This document shows positions 17,139 to 26,230 of a DNA stretch of 64,000 nt, piece after piece (the first letter of the stretch is position 1; every line of letters starts with the position of its first letter). Both the position numbers and the translations under genes were made by a program. Source of the DNA: JAHBNG01 sp039028975 (GTDB lineage: Bacteria > Chloroflexota > Anaerolineae > Caldilineales > Caldilineaceae); the NCBI GenBank assembly GCA_039028975.1, contig JBCCHB010000082.1:6010-70009 (forward strand), read 5' to 3'. The notes under the pieces were generated by a model. It saw only the letters and a program-made list of their open reading frames with translations, searched no databases and had not been told where the DNA came from.

Positions 17139-18512
17139 GTGAGCGTAATGATGAATATACTATATAACAAAAATTGGCTGCCGATCAGTCTAATCATATT
17201 ACTATTGTTCTGTAGCTTCTCTTTCCTGGCTGATGTAATGAAGTATCGCGGGGGAGAGGATGTTACCTTGTTGATGCAAGAATCGGCACAGCGATCAGTA
17301 GCAAATGACCAGACTGATGGTCAAAAAAAACAGCATAGACAGCAAAAGAGTACCCCTTTTTTACCTTTTCTTAATATTATCCCCAGCGAAGATGGCACCG
17401 AGATATTCATTCGAGCTGCCAATATCGAAATAATAGACAGTTCAGTGACGGCACTGGTTACTGGTCCGACAAGTTTCAGAGAAGGCTGGACAATGACCTA
17501 TTCGGATACTGTTCAAGCCTTCATAACCACAGTAACAGGTTTTTCTCCGACAACCACAACGGAAGGCACCATCACAATTACAACAACATTGGGCCTGGAA
17601 ACGAGCGAGATTGGCTACAGTCGCGCTTACGTGACGCGCGTTACCAACCAGACCGTCCGCTCCGCTGATGGTAATCTCGAGTTAAGCTTGATTAACACCG
17701 CCACTTTGCCCGCCAATACCTATATTGCCATTGCGCCTAGCTATTCCCCACCCGAACCTGCTCCAACCGGTCATCACATTATTGGCAGCGTCTACAGTCT
17801 ACGTGCTGCGGGGGCATTAGCACAAGCCGACAAACCCATGAATCTGCGGTTGCACTATACTGAACAGCTGCTTAACGGCACCGATCCCCGTACGCTAGCT
17901 ATCTTTGCTTGGGATGCCTTCCACAAACGCTGGGATAACCTCGGCGGGCGACATTTTTCAGAACAGAAGTACCTCTCGCTCACAATCAAACACTTTCTCA
18001 CCTATGCTTTGATGGCAACACCAACATGGCGTGATGACTTTGATGATTTTGGTGGCCTGGATCTTGATTCTGTCTCAAACATAGCTCAGGGTGGAACCCT
18101 GGCAGAACGCACCCTAATGCTGACCAATTCCCCTGGAAAGGGAAGCGCAGTGTCCCAATGGATAACCCTTCCTGATGGAGCAGATGAGTGGGGTATGCTG
18201 ACTTATGAGAGCGCGGTTGATCCCCCGACAGCTACGCTGACGATTGACCTCTTGAGTATGGACGGTGACCTGATTTGGGAAGATGTCCCAGATGACCAAA
18301 ATCTGGTACAGATCGATGTAGCTCAACATCCCAGTCTCCACCTGCGCGTGAATATAACATCAACCCTATCCGGTGAATCTCCAGCCTTGGATGCGTGGCA
18401 AATCACGTGGCACACTGAACTTGTGGATCGTGATTGTAACGGTGTAGCTGATGAGCAGCAAGCCGAAATCGGAAGCTGTTTGTTCTTGCCGTTGTTGAGC
18501 AACGGAGATTAA
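17139..18512 (+). CDS. Secreted protein with beta-rich module, calcium-binding-like loop and LPLL tail
   Basis: A 457-aa exported protein. A hydrophobic N-terminal segment (LPISLIILLLFCSFSFLADV) acts as a signal peptide or anchor. Residues about 200-290 (SVYSLRAAGALAQADKPMNL and LAIFAWDAFHKRWDNLGG) form a module that recurs near the C-terminus of the protein at 18585. Near the end DRDCNGVADEQQ looks like a dockerin/thrombospondin-type DxDxNGxxD loop. The chain ends CLFLPLLSNGD, a tail related to those of the two larger secreted proteins. Start is GTG 17139 or ATG 17148; the start site is only 20 bp from the divergent CHAT start. Function unknown, probably surface-associated. Confidence 0.7.
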   Translation: MSVMMNILYNKNWLPISLIILLLFCSFSFLADVMKYRGGEDVTLLMQESAQRSVANDQTDGQKKQHRQQKSTPFLPFLNIIPSEDGTEIFIRAANIEIIDSSVTALVTGPTSFREGWTMTYSDTVQAFITTVTGFSPTTTTEGTITITTTLGLETSEIGYSRAYVTRVTNQTVRSADGNLELSLINTATLPANTYIAIAPSYSPPEPAPTGHHIIGSVYSLRAAGALAQADKPMNLRLHYTEQLLNGTDPRTLAIFAWDAFHKRWDNLGGRHFSEQKYLSLTIKHFLTYALMATPTWRDDFDDFGGLDLDSVSNIAQGGTLAERTLMLTNSPGKGSAVSQWITLPDGADEWGMLTYESAVDPPTATLTIDLLSMDGDLIWEDVPDDQNLVQIDVAQHPSLHLRVNITSTLSGESPALDAWQITWHTELVDRDCNGVADEQQAEIGSCLFLPLLSNGD

Positions 18513-18584
18513 ACTATTTTTCGTGAGTAGAACCCAATTTTTACATATTTCTAAACAAACTTGAACCATTGGGCTAATAAATTG

Positions 18585-21500
18585 ATGCAGCAGATATCTA
18601 TTCCTATTACGAAAATTTACTTTTTTAAGCAGCTCTGGCTGACCAAGTTGTGCATTACAGGAGTATTCATATTGGCTACACTCACTGCGCAAGACGTACA
18701 GGCCCAAACAGCCTTCAACGCAAATTTACCCTTTCCCATACTTGAAGAATTCGACAATCCAGACGCTTTTATTAACACTGCTCCAGACAAAGTCACCATA
18801 CAAGATGGCCAGGTGGTCGCCAACATCGGTGGCGAAGGGGTGCAATATGTCTATCGCAATATCCCCGATTTCAGCGGAGATGTTCGGTTGACGGTCACTG
18901 GGCAGGTTAATGGTTTTGAAAACAACTGTTTTGTCTATACAGGCATCGGGGACAGTCTGGGCGATGGTGTGGCTGTTGCCCTTGGCTTTACCGGCGGTGG
19001 CTGTCCGATACAGGGGCCATTGATAAGCACAAGCGGCGTTATTCTGGATCACGAGCATTTGTGTGAAGATACGAAAGGCAACTATCACTGGATCGATCTC
19101 GCTACACCGTATACCGCGACATTAGAAATTACAGATGAAAATGCATTGCTTTCCGTGCCAGGGTTAGGGACAACCCCTGGTCAACTTGTCTATAATGGCA
19201 TCTTTTCCCAGCTCTCTGTCGGTGCCGCTGGAAGTAGCCCGGGGGCGAATGATTGTTCGGTAACCATTGAGCGGGTCACGATCGAGCCATTGGGTGAGTC
19301 GTACATTGCCCCTGCAGATTTGGAAGCCACGCCAACCCATCCTACCCAGATTGACCTCCAGTGGACAGAAGTAATCAGCACAGACTCTGGTATGAGCACC
19401 TATATTGAACGCTCGTTGGATGGCCACCATTGGACAGAGATTCAGACAAGAGGTGCTTCATCATTTCAAGATCGTCGGGTCACGTGCGGGACGACTTATC
19501 ACTATCGTTTAGCCATTTACTTGGCTGATAGTAACCAGTTAATCGGCTACTCCAACCGCATTACGGCCTCAACGGATGCCTGCCAAGTCATTTTCCAAGA
19601 AGATTGGGAATCGGGAATTCGGAGTGATCGGTGGCGCTCTTATGGCACACCGGACTCTATCATCGTTGACAATCAGGGTCGAAGTAATAGCAGAGCCATC
19701 AACCCGAATGGTGATGGGACCTTTACCAGTGGACTTATCTTGGAGCAGCCGTTTGATATTACCGCAGGGCTGAATGTCGAGTACTGGATGAAGGGCAACG
19801 GTGTGATCGGCCGACTCTGGTCGGCTGGCATTGTCGAGCTTACCATCTGTACACCCGACGACGATAACGAACGAGGTTGCCCTGGCAAAGGTCATATCGC
19901 GACTATTGTTGCTTCAACAGAGGCCGCTGACGTTGTGTACGGTACCCTCCCCGAGACCTTTTCTGAGCCATGGGAACCCTTGAATGATCAGTGGCACAAA
20001 TACCGCATGCACATTAGACCGGACAAGCTCATCGAGTTTTACCGAGATGATGAGTTGAAATTTGTGACCCTGCAACCGCTCGATTTTGCAAAAGATGGAC
20101 TGGCTTACCTCAGGGTCCGCGGCGCGTCCGTCAATTCATCCTGGTATATCGATGATCTCGTCGTAACTGCCCCAACTGCCCCTACATGGTACATAAAAGC
20201 GGTCAATCCCGAGGGAAAGTCGGTCGAGGGTGTGGTCATTTATGCTGAAGGACAACCGATTGGTGCCACAAACCAGGCTGGTATGCTCATCACAGATCCG
20301 ATGCCGTCCGGTACGGCCCTTGCCGCGTTGATTCCCATGGCCACGATGACAACGACCCGCGCCGTTCACGATGAGTGGTCTTATCGCACTTATGTAACCT
20401 CTATGAATTGGGAGACAGAACCATCGCAACCTCTCATCACGGGCGCCTCTGGTGAGCAGCGTCTGATCCTTGCACCGGGCTATCCACTGGTCCTTTTCAA
20501 CCTAGTCGTTTCGGTGGAGTGGGATGCCACGCCTACGTATTTAGAAGAGATTGCACGCGCCATGCAGCAAGCCTCCGACTATCTCTTTGACCTGACTGAT
20601 GGTCAAATGGCGTTTGGAGAGGTCAACATCTACAGCAATGAGGAAAACTGGAAGCATGCTGATATCCAGATCTCTACCAAGAATATCGTCCGTCCTCATG
20701 CTTACATCAGCGGCATCCTATCGAAAGATACCTCCCATGTTATCCGGTTAGGGCGAGGCTGGGATGGTATGAGCGGTACCCAGGGGGCCTGGGATCAACC
20801 GGCGGGCTATCGTACTATTGCGCATGAATTTGGACACTATGCATTGCACCTCTATGACGAATATGTTTACTTCATCTTTGACGAGCAGGGAAACCTGCAG
20901 AACGAAGGGCCAGCATTCTGCCCCATGCGTCATGATAGCATGCCTGTTGATGATGCAAGCAGCGCCAGCGCCATGTACTATCACTATAGGGCCACTGAGT
21001 TGAGCGCTCGTGGTGTAGAGGCGCTTTGGTCCTCAGCATGTGAGCACACCGCCCAATGGCAATTCAACGGCGAATCAACCTGGGAGACCATTTCCCGACG
21101 CTATGCCGATTTTAGTGAGTCACCGCGTTGGCGCTTCACCACACCCATGGATAGGCAGGGGGTGTTGGCTGGCCCTACTCGTATGCCTCCCGTATTTCCT
21201 GCCTGGCCTCATATCCAAATCCACCCCAGCGAGGCACCCGCACCGCCCCGTCAGTTGACGGTCTATGATCCCCACGGTACACCTTATTTCAACGCCATTG
21301 TAGCACTCTACAAACAGATGGGTGGACGCGTTATCAGTCAGGGTCTGACCAGTCCACAGGGGCAGCTTGCCATCTATGGGGCCGCTGACGGCGATCGGGT
21401 ACGCGTCGCCTCCTTTGATAGTGGTCTGGCTGGCAGTGCTGTCGTCGAAGCTGCAGATGACGTCGTCGTGACCCTGCAGCCCAATCGCGAATTGCTGGTT

Positions 21501-22271
21501 CGCTCTGCCCAACTCGGAACAAATCAGCTGCAGCGTCCGCCACACGTACAGCTGCGCGCCGAGCCAGGTTCGAATCCTAACCAGATCGATCTTCTGGTCG
21601 CGCTAAACAACTTTGGTCCCGATGCCGACCCTGGCGTCACGCTCGGCGAGCCGGGCAGCGATATTGGTCACATTGTCACGCTAGGGTATAGTACAGAGAC
21701 CGATACCCATCAGGGGCAAGTAAGCTTTGCCACCCTTGAACGTGGCATGGGACCCGTGCGTACGCTTGCCATCCTCAAGAACGACATTATTCGTCAATAT
21801 ACGACCTACCGGCTGCAGCAAGTGTATAATGACGCGTCCAGCGATCTCTACTCCAACGACGGCAATCTCCACTTACATCTCTCGCCAGAAAGCCTGCCCG
21901 GTAATAAAGCTTATTTCATCATCATGCCGCCAGGAGCCATTCCCGGCTCATTGCCTGCGGGCCTCACGCTAGTGGGTGATCCCTATGACGTAACCGCATC
22001 AGGGGCACTGGTCCGGCTGGAAAAGCCTGCACTGCTGACCATGCACTATGATGAGAGTTTGCTGGATCGAGTGCGATCGCCAACTAGCCTAGGTATCTAT
22101 CGTTGGGATGGCGTGGATGCCCAATGGAAGGTCGTTGAGAGCAGGTTAGATGAGGAACAGAGCGCGTTAGTGGCGACGGTATTAGCGTTAGGGACCTATG
22201 CAGTATTGGGACAAGTGAATGAAGAGGCGTGTGCAGAATGTGCGTTGTATATACCGTTTATCGTGAAATAA
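18585..22271 (+). CDS. Large secreted multidomain protein with CLCA-like metalloprotease motif
   Basis: A 1,228-aa exported protein. Its signal peptide contains KLCITGVFILATLTAQDVQA. Residues about 47-236 are a beta-sandwich-like domain shared with the protein at 22877. An Fn3-like stretch follows (TPTHPTQIDLQWTEV), then a concanavalin-like region. The zinc motif is H747-E-F-G-H751, then six residues and D758-E-Y, the spacing of CLCA-type metalloproteases. Later parts include a CarboxypepD_reg-like repeat and the C-terminal module shared with the 17139 protein. It ends ALYIPFIVK. ATG 18585 is preferred over TTG 18561 because a GGG lies about 10 bases upstream. It probably degrades or remodels extracellular protein. 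Confidence 0.78.
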   Translation: MQQISIPITKIYFFKQLWLTKLCITGVFILATLTAQDVQAQTAFNANLPFPILEEFDNPDAFINTAPDKVTIQDGQVVANIGGEGVQYVYRNIPDFSGDVRLTVTGQVNGFENNCFVYTGIGDSLGDGVAVALGFTGGGCPIQGPLISTSGVILDHEHLCEDTKGNYHWIDLATPYTATLEITDENALLSVPGLGTTPGQLVYNGIFSQLSVGAAGSSPGANDCSVTIERVTIEPLGESYIAPADLEATPTHPTQIDLQWTEVISTDSGMSTYIERSLDGHHWTEIQTRGASSFQDRRVTCGTTYHYRLAIYLADSNQLIGYSNRITASTDACQVIFQEDWESGIRSDRWRSYGTPDSIIVDNQGRSNSRAINPNGDGTFTSGLILEQPFDITAGLNVEYWMKGNGVIGRLWSAGIVELTICTPDDDNERGCPGKGHIATIVASTEAADVVYGTLPETFSEPWEPLNDQWHKYRMHIRPDKLIEFYRDDELKFVTLQPLDFAKDGLAYLRVRGASVNSSWYIDDLVVTAPTAPTWYIKAVNPEGKSVEGVVIYAEGQPIGATNQAGMLITDPMPSGTALAALIPMATMTTTRAVHDEWSYRTYVTSMNWETEPSQPLITGASGEQRLILAPGYPLVLFNLVVSVEWDATPTYLEEIARAMQQASDYLFDLTDGQMAFGEVNIYSNEENWKHADIQISTKNIVRPHAYISGILSKDTSHVIRLGRGWDGMSGTQGAWDQPAGYRTIAHEFGHYALHLYDEYVYFIFDEQGNLQNEGPAFCPMRHDSMPVDDASSASAMYYHYRATELSARGVEALWSSACEHTAQWQFNGESTWETISRRYADFSESPRWRFTTPMDRQGVLAGPTRMPPVFPAWPHIQIHPSEAPAPPRQLTVYDPHGTPYFNAIVALYKQMGGRVISQGLTSPQGQLAIYGAADGDRVRVASFDSGLAGSAVVEAADDVVVTLQPNRELLVRSAQLGTNQLQRPPHVQLRAEPGSNPNQIDLLVALNNFGPDADPGVTLGEPGSDIGHIVTLGYSTETDTHQGQVSFATLERGMGPVRTLAILKNDIIRQYTTYRLQQVYNDASSDLYSNDGNLHLHLSPESLPGNKAYFIIMPPGAIPGSLPAGLTLVGDPYDVTASGALVRLEKPALLTMHYDESLLDRVRSPTSLGIYRWDGVDAQWKVVESRLDEEQSALVATVLALGTYAVLGQVNEEACAECALYIPFIVK

Positions 22272-22359
22272 TGGTTTCGAGGAATATTGCAACATCACCC
22301 TGATACAGCTAGCACTTGCTGATCAGGAACGCCCTTGGGTCGAACTAGTTGCGGACCGT

Positions 22360-22605
22360 TTGGCAAAAACGGACTTACTGACCAGACGCGAACAGGAAGT
22401 CGTCCATCTGCTGGCTTCTTCGTTGAGCATCCAGGGTATCGCTGGCACGATGAACATTACCAACAAAACAGTTGAGAAGCACATCGGTCAGATCTACGGG
22501 AAAGTTGGGCTAGGATCACTACAAGTGGATGCGCCGGAACTGCGCAAGATAGTTGTGCTGATTAAGGCATATTGGCTGTGTATGCGAATAGGGGACACTA
22601 AATGA
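22360..22605 (+). CDS. LuxR-type HTH domain protein, small or truncated
   Basis: The 81 residues contain almost only a LuxR/GerE DNA-binding domain: LLTRREQEVVHLLASSLSIQ, then GIAGTMNITNKTVEKHIGQIYGKVG. The frame stays open upstream to TGA 22264-22266 (reading ALADQERPWVELVADRLAKTD), resembling the end of a longer LuxR-family regulator, but no receiver or AAA domain is present. It may be the surviving 3' end of a lost gene, or a stand-alone small regulator starting at TTG 22360. No good Shine-Dalgarno is seen. Position between two secreted-protein genes suggests local regulation, without proof. Confidence 0.55.
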   Translation: MAKTDLLTRREQEVVHLLASSLSIQGIAGTMNITNKTVEKHIGQIYGKVGLGSLQVDAPELRKIVVLIKAYWLCMRIGDTK

Positions 22606-22876
22606 CAATGTTGCAACAAAAAGGTAGGGAAACCCCTATTGACGAGAGGAAGAAATTTTTCTATGCTAATGGATAGGAATGAACGGAGAAGATATGCCTA
22701 GAATGTCTCTATAAATTAGGAGTAAGGATATTCGTTGTACCCAATTTCTCACTTGAATCCACGATTTACTTCCTCATGAACTTGCTGGCAGACTTATCCT
22801 AACACTGCTCTTACCCAATGAAATGACATTGTTTTTGTTCATACACAAATTTGTTTAAACCTAAGGAGTTCTCAAC
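22606..22876. other. 271-bp intergenic region, no gene recognised
   Basis: No coding frame with homology is visible. The region is AT-rich and leads into the secreted protein at 22877; CTAAGGAG at about 22861-22868 is that gene's ribosome site. Promoter elements are likely but I could not place a convincing pair. Confidence 0.5.
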
Positions 22877-25800
22877 ATGAACGTATACGCTCGAAAAACT
22901 TTCGTTGGTATCTTTCTGTTATTGTTGATATTTGCAACCACTAATTCAAAGTCGCAAAGTGCCGATCCCATCAATTTGGACAGTTCTTCAACCGAGTCAC
23001 CATATACATGCAGCGAAACCAGCATCCTTTGTGATACCTTTGACGGCTCTTCATTAGATACGTCTACTTGGCTCTTTGAATCGAACAGTAGTGGTGCCGG
23101 TCAGGTAGTTCAAGATGGTCAATTGATTATATCTGGCGGTACTACACTTGGCGGCGGTGGAATCGTCCGGGCAATAGACACAATCATTCCCGATGAAAAT
23201 ACCAACTACACATTCAAGACCAGAGTCAAGTTGAGTTCAACTACCGGTGGCGCGTGGGGCTTTCGAGTCCCATTTAACAGTAACCCCGGTGGCGATGCTT
23301 TGTTTCTCATATGGCTGCAAGGTATCAATAAATTAGCTGCCCATTCCAACAATACAGCTGTTCCAGATGGGAGACAGTTTGTTATTTTGTCAGACATTGA
23401 TGTAACGGAATGGCATGATTATCAAATTGAACATTTCGGCAATTTGGTTAAATACTATGTTGATGGTGAACTTGTTGATACATTTACAGAAAATATTTTC
23501 CAGGGCTATCCCATGACCTTCTGGTTTGATAGCTGGGGAGCTAGTGTGAGTCAAACCACGTCGGTCGATTATGTAGAAGTAATAAAACTGGAAAACAACA
23601 CGCCTGAGCCGAACGCAGATGTCCTCTTTTTTGAAGATTTTAGTGATGGCGAACTAGATAACAACCCCACATGGATCCCTTCCAACAACGCCTGGACAAC
23701 CACTGGCGGACAGTTGCATGCCGACGGCCTCAATGTGGACGGATCGGGCCGGTATCGGTCAGGGTTTTCAACAAATGTCAGTTTTGAAGTCGAAGATTAT
23801 CTTGAAATCTCGTTTCGGGGTCTGCTAAAACAGAGCGGTAATCCCCAGGAAGGTCGAGCCATTCAATCAAATCTGGTCGATTCAGGATCGGGCAATGCAT
23901 ATCAGTTGCGAATTCAGAATAAGCAGACCAGTGGATTCCCCGTCAATCAGATGTCTTTTGCTCTTGCAACGCCTGGGGATAACTTTGTGGATCTGATAAC
24001 GTCAGATTTTGCGCCTGATTATGACCAGTTCTATACCATTCGGGCAGTTCGTCAGAATGGTTGGTGGACGCTCTACGTCGATGATGAAGTGATCGGAACC
24101 GTTGCCGATCCTTTGGGACTAACAAACTTCGATAACTTTTGGTTTGATTTGGTGGGCAGTGTTGTCGTCGACGACATTGAGATAAAGACGACATCTGCTA
24201 ACCAAGCGCCTGAAGTCGATGCCGGAGGATCATATGACGGTTCTGAAGGCACTTCGATTCTTCTAAGTCTTGCTGAGGCATCGGATCCTGAGGGTAGCAA
24301 TTTAACCTATGCTTGGACAGTCGATTCATCGCTATGCACCTTTTCCGATCCAACCGCTCTCAACCCAGAGTTACTCTGCGAGGATGACGGCAGTTACACC
24401 GTTACGTTGACCGCTACCGAAGAAGGGAATAGTCCCCCAGCATCGTTTACCGAGGAGTTCGATAACGATGCCGACTTTATCCAAACCGACCCAGACGTTG
24501 CCATTGCGAACGGTCAAGTCAATTGGAATATCTACCGTGGCCCGTTCGGTGAGCAGCAGTACGTCTATCGGGAATTCCCTCCGTTTTCAGGTGATGTACG
24601 TCTTACTGTTCGGGGGCAAATCAACAGTTGGACCAACAACTGCGGTGTACGAGCAGGTATCGGCAGTAAAATTAATGAAGGTAATGAGTCTCAACATGAT
24701 ACCAGCATTTCAGTCAACTTTGGATTCTTTGGCGGTGGATGCCCAACCAATGGCCCATTGATCTCAGCCAGCGGTGTCCTGCCAGATGCCACCACCAATG
24801 GGTGTACATTTATTGGCGACTGGTTATGGGTTAATGCAAATACGCCCTATGCCGCTGAACTTACTGTTTTGGGGAATGATACGACTCTCTCAGTTCCAGG
24901 TGTGGGCGCATCAGTAGGGACACCGATATTCAACGATGTATTTGACACCCTCTTTGTAGGCTACACAGGCGATGGAGATTGGCCTCAATGTACGGGTAGT
25001 ATCGATTCGATTACGGTTGAGCCATTGGGAAGCGGGTCAGGTAACCCCTTGATCAGTAGTGATAGCGCAACAGTAAGTGTATCAAACGTTGCACCAGCTA
25101 TCACTGCCACAACGAATGATGGCCCAATTCTTGCTGGGAAATCGACAGTAATAACCGTCGAGGCGTCAGAGCCTGCCGGACTCAACGACCCACTTCAATA
25201 CGCTTTTGATTGTGATGATGACGGCCAGTTTGAAATTGGACCTCAGAACGATGATAATGCCATGTGTTCATTTGATTTGCCCGGCCTCTTCATCGTAAAC
25301 GTACAGGTTAGCGATGATGATGGCGGTGTCGATACAGATTCAACGTCAGTTACCGTCAATGAATTGATAGCTATTTGCGGTAGCTATGAAGTCGTCCGGA
25401 CACCTGATGATCAGGTAACAGCATCTGAGTTTCCCGGCAATCTGATTGTTGGTACCCAAGCGGGAGATTGGCTCATAGGTACATCAGGCCCAGATCTGAT
25501 CGTGGGCCTGGCTGGTCCGGATGACATTCTGGGCAAAGGTGGCCATGACGTCATCTGCGGCGGTAAAGGTATCGATATTATTCGGGGAAACGGAGGGAAT
25601 GATACAGTATTTGGTGGTACGCACCCAGACTGGCTTATTGGTGGTCCTGGTCATGATGTTCTATGGGGCGGACCCGGTTGGGACGATCTAGAGGGTAATG
25701 CTGGTCAAGATTTGTTGTACGGCGGCAAAGGCTATGACGTTTTGTTGGGTGGTACTAACGCAGATGAGCTTTTTGGCAATCAAGGGCCAGACGATCTCTA

Positions 25801-26044
25801 TGGCAACAAAGGCAATGACAACTTGGATGGTGGTCTTGGAAATGATTTCTGCAAAGGAGGCCCAGGTAATAATACGCTGACCAACTGTGAAGGGGCATCC
25901 ACTATGAGAACTTTGCCCCCATTGGGTACTATCGATGAACCCATAGATGAAGCTGCGGCAAGGCAGAGCAACGATGGTGATAATGGTGAGTACACAATCA
26001 TCGGTCGTATCCGAGAATTCTATTTGCCACTAATTGTGCGTTAG
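22877..26044 (+). CDS. Secreted RTX-repeat, PKD and concanavalin-like domain protein with LPLIV tail
   Basis: A 1,055-aa exported protein with a clear signal peptide (KTFVGIFLLLLIFATTNSKS). Two concanavalin/LamG-like domains occupy about 45-440, a PKD-like stretch 448-515, the domain shared with the 18585 protein 521-720 and a second PKD-like region 736-830. RTX calcium-binding nonapeptides (GGxGxD type, such as GGPGHDVLWGGPGWDDLEGN) run from about 850 to 1000. It ends REFYLPLIVR. Calcium would fold the repeats after export. AAGGAG 8 bases upstream supports ATG 22877, and a strong terminator follows at 26088. Adhesion or polysaccharide binding is likely; no catalytic motif is seen. Confidence 0.82.
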   Translation: MNVYARKTFVGIFLLLLIFATTNSKSQSADPINLDSSSTESPYTCSETSILCDTFDGSSLDTSTWLFESNSSGAGQVVQDGQLIISGGTTLGGGGIVRAIDTIIPDENTNYTFKTRVKLSSTTGGAWGFRVPFNSNPGGDALFLIWLQGINKLAAHSNNTAVPDGRQFVILSDIDVTEWHDYQIEHFGNLVKYYVDGELVDTFTENIFQGYPMTFWFDSWGASVSQTTSVDYVEVIKLENNTPEPNADVLFFEDFSDGELDNNPTWIPSNNAWTTTGGQLHADGLNVDGSGRYRSGFSTNVSFEVEDYLEISFRGLLKQSGNPQEGRAIQSNLVDSGSGNAYQLRIQNKQTSGFPVNQMSFALATPGDNFVDLITSDFAPDYDQFYTIRAVRQNGWWTLYVDDEVIGTVADPLGLTNFDNFWFDLVGSVVVDDIEIKTTSANQAPEVDAGGSYDGSEGTSILLSLAEASDPEGSNLTYAWTVDSSLCTFSDPTALNPELLCEDDGSYTVTLTATEEGNSPPASFTEEFDNDADFIQTDPDVAIANGQVNWNIYRGPFGEQQYVYREFPPFSGDVRLTVRGQINSWTNNCGVRAGIGSKINEGNESQHDTSISVNFGFFGGGCPTNGPLISASGVLPDATTNGCTFIGDWLWVNANTPYAAELTVLGNDTTLSVPGVGASVGTPIFNDVFDTLFVGYTGDGDWPQCTGSIDSITVEPLGSGSGNPLISSDSATVSVSNVAPAITATTNDGPILAGKSTVITVEASEPAGLNDPLQYAFDCDDDGQFEIGPQNDDNAMCSFDLPGLFIVNVQVSDDDGGVDTDSTSVTVNELIAICGSYEVVRTPDDQVTASEFPGNLIVGTQAGDWLIGTSGPDLIVGLAGPDDILGKGGHDVICGGKGIDIIRGNGGNDTVFGGTHPDWLIGGPGHDVLWGGPGWDDLEGNAGQDLLYGGKGYDVLLGGTNADELFGNQGPDDLYGNKGNDNLDGGLGNDFCKGGPGNNTLTNCEGASTMRTLPPLGTIDEPIDEAAARQSNDGDNGEYTIIGRIREFYLPLIVR

Positions 26045-26064
26045 TTGGTTAATAGAAACCTATA

Positions 26065-26086
26065 AATCAAAGAGAATACTTTGATT
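26065..26086 (+). other. Small inverted repeat after the RTX gene
   Basis: AATCAAAG (26065-26072) and CTTTGATT (26079-26086) form a perfect 8-bp stem with a 6-base loop just before the main terminator. Confidence 0.6.
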
Positions 26087-26087
26087 G

Positions 26088-26125
26088 AAATAGAACCCAT
26101 CTGTCGTTAGGAGGGGTTCTATTTT
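26088..26125 (+). terminator. Rho-independent terminator after the RTX-repeat gene
   Basis: AAATAGAACCC (26088-26098) pairs with GGGTTCTATTT (26114-26124), an 11-bp stem with a 15-base loop, followed by T-rich TTTTGTTG. It lies 43 bp after the stop codon and separates the secreted-protein block from the GH32 gene. Confidence 0.85.
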
Positions 26126-26230
26126 GTTGTAGTCACCATTTTCACACAGTCTATAGTTCATTCAGATTCTTCATGGCCAAGGGATGTGCTAAAATGACCC
26201 AAAACCAAACCGTAACCTGGAGAAACTCAC

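Noticed and set aside
21120..21545. 141-aa minus-strand open frame inside the metalloprotease gene
   Set aside because: It is antisense to a well-supported coding region and has no recognisable domain.
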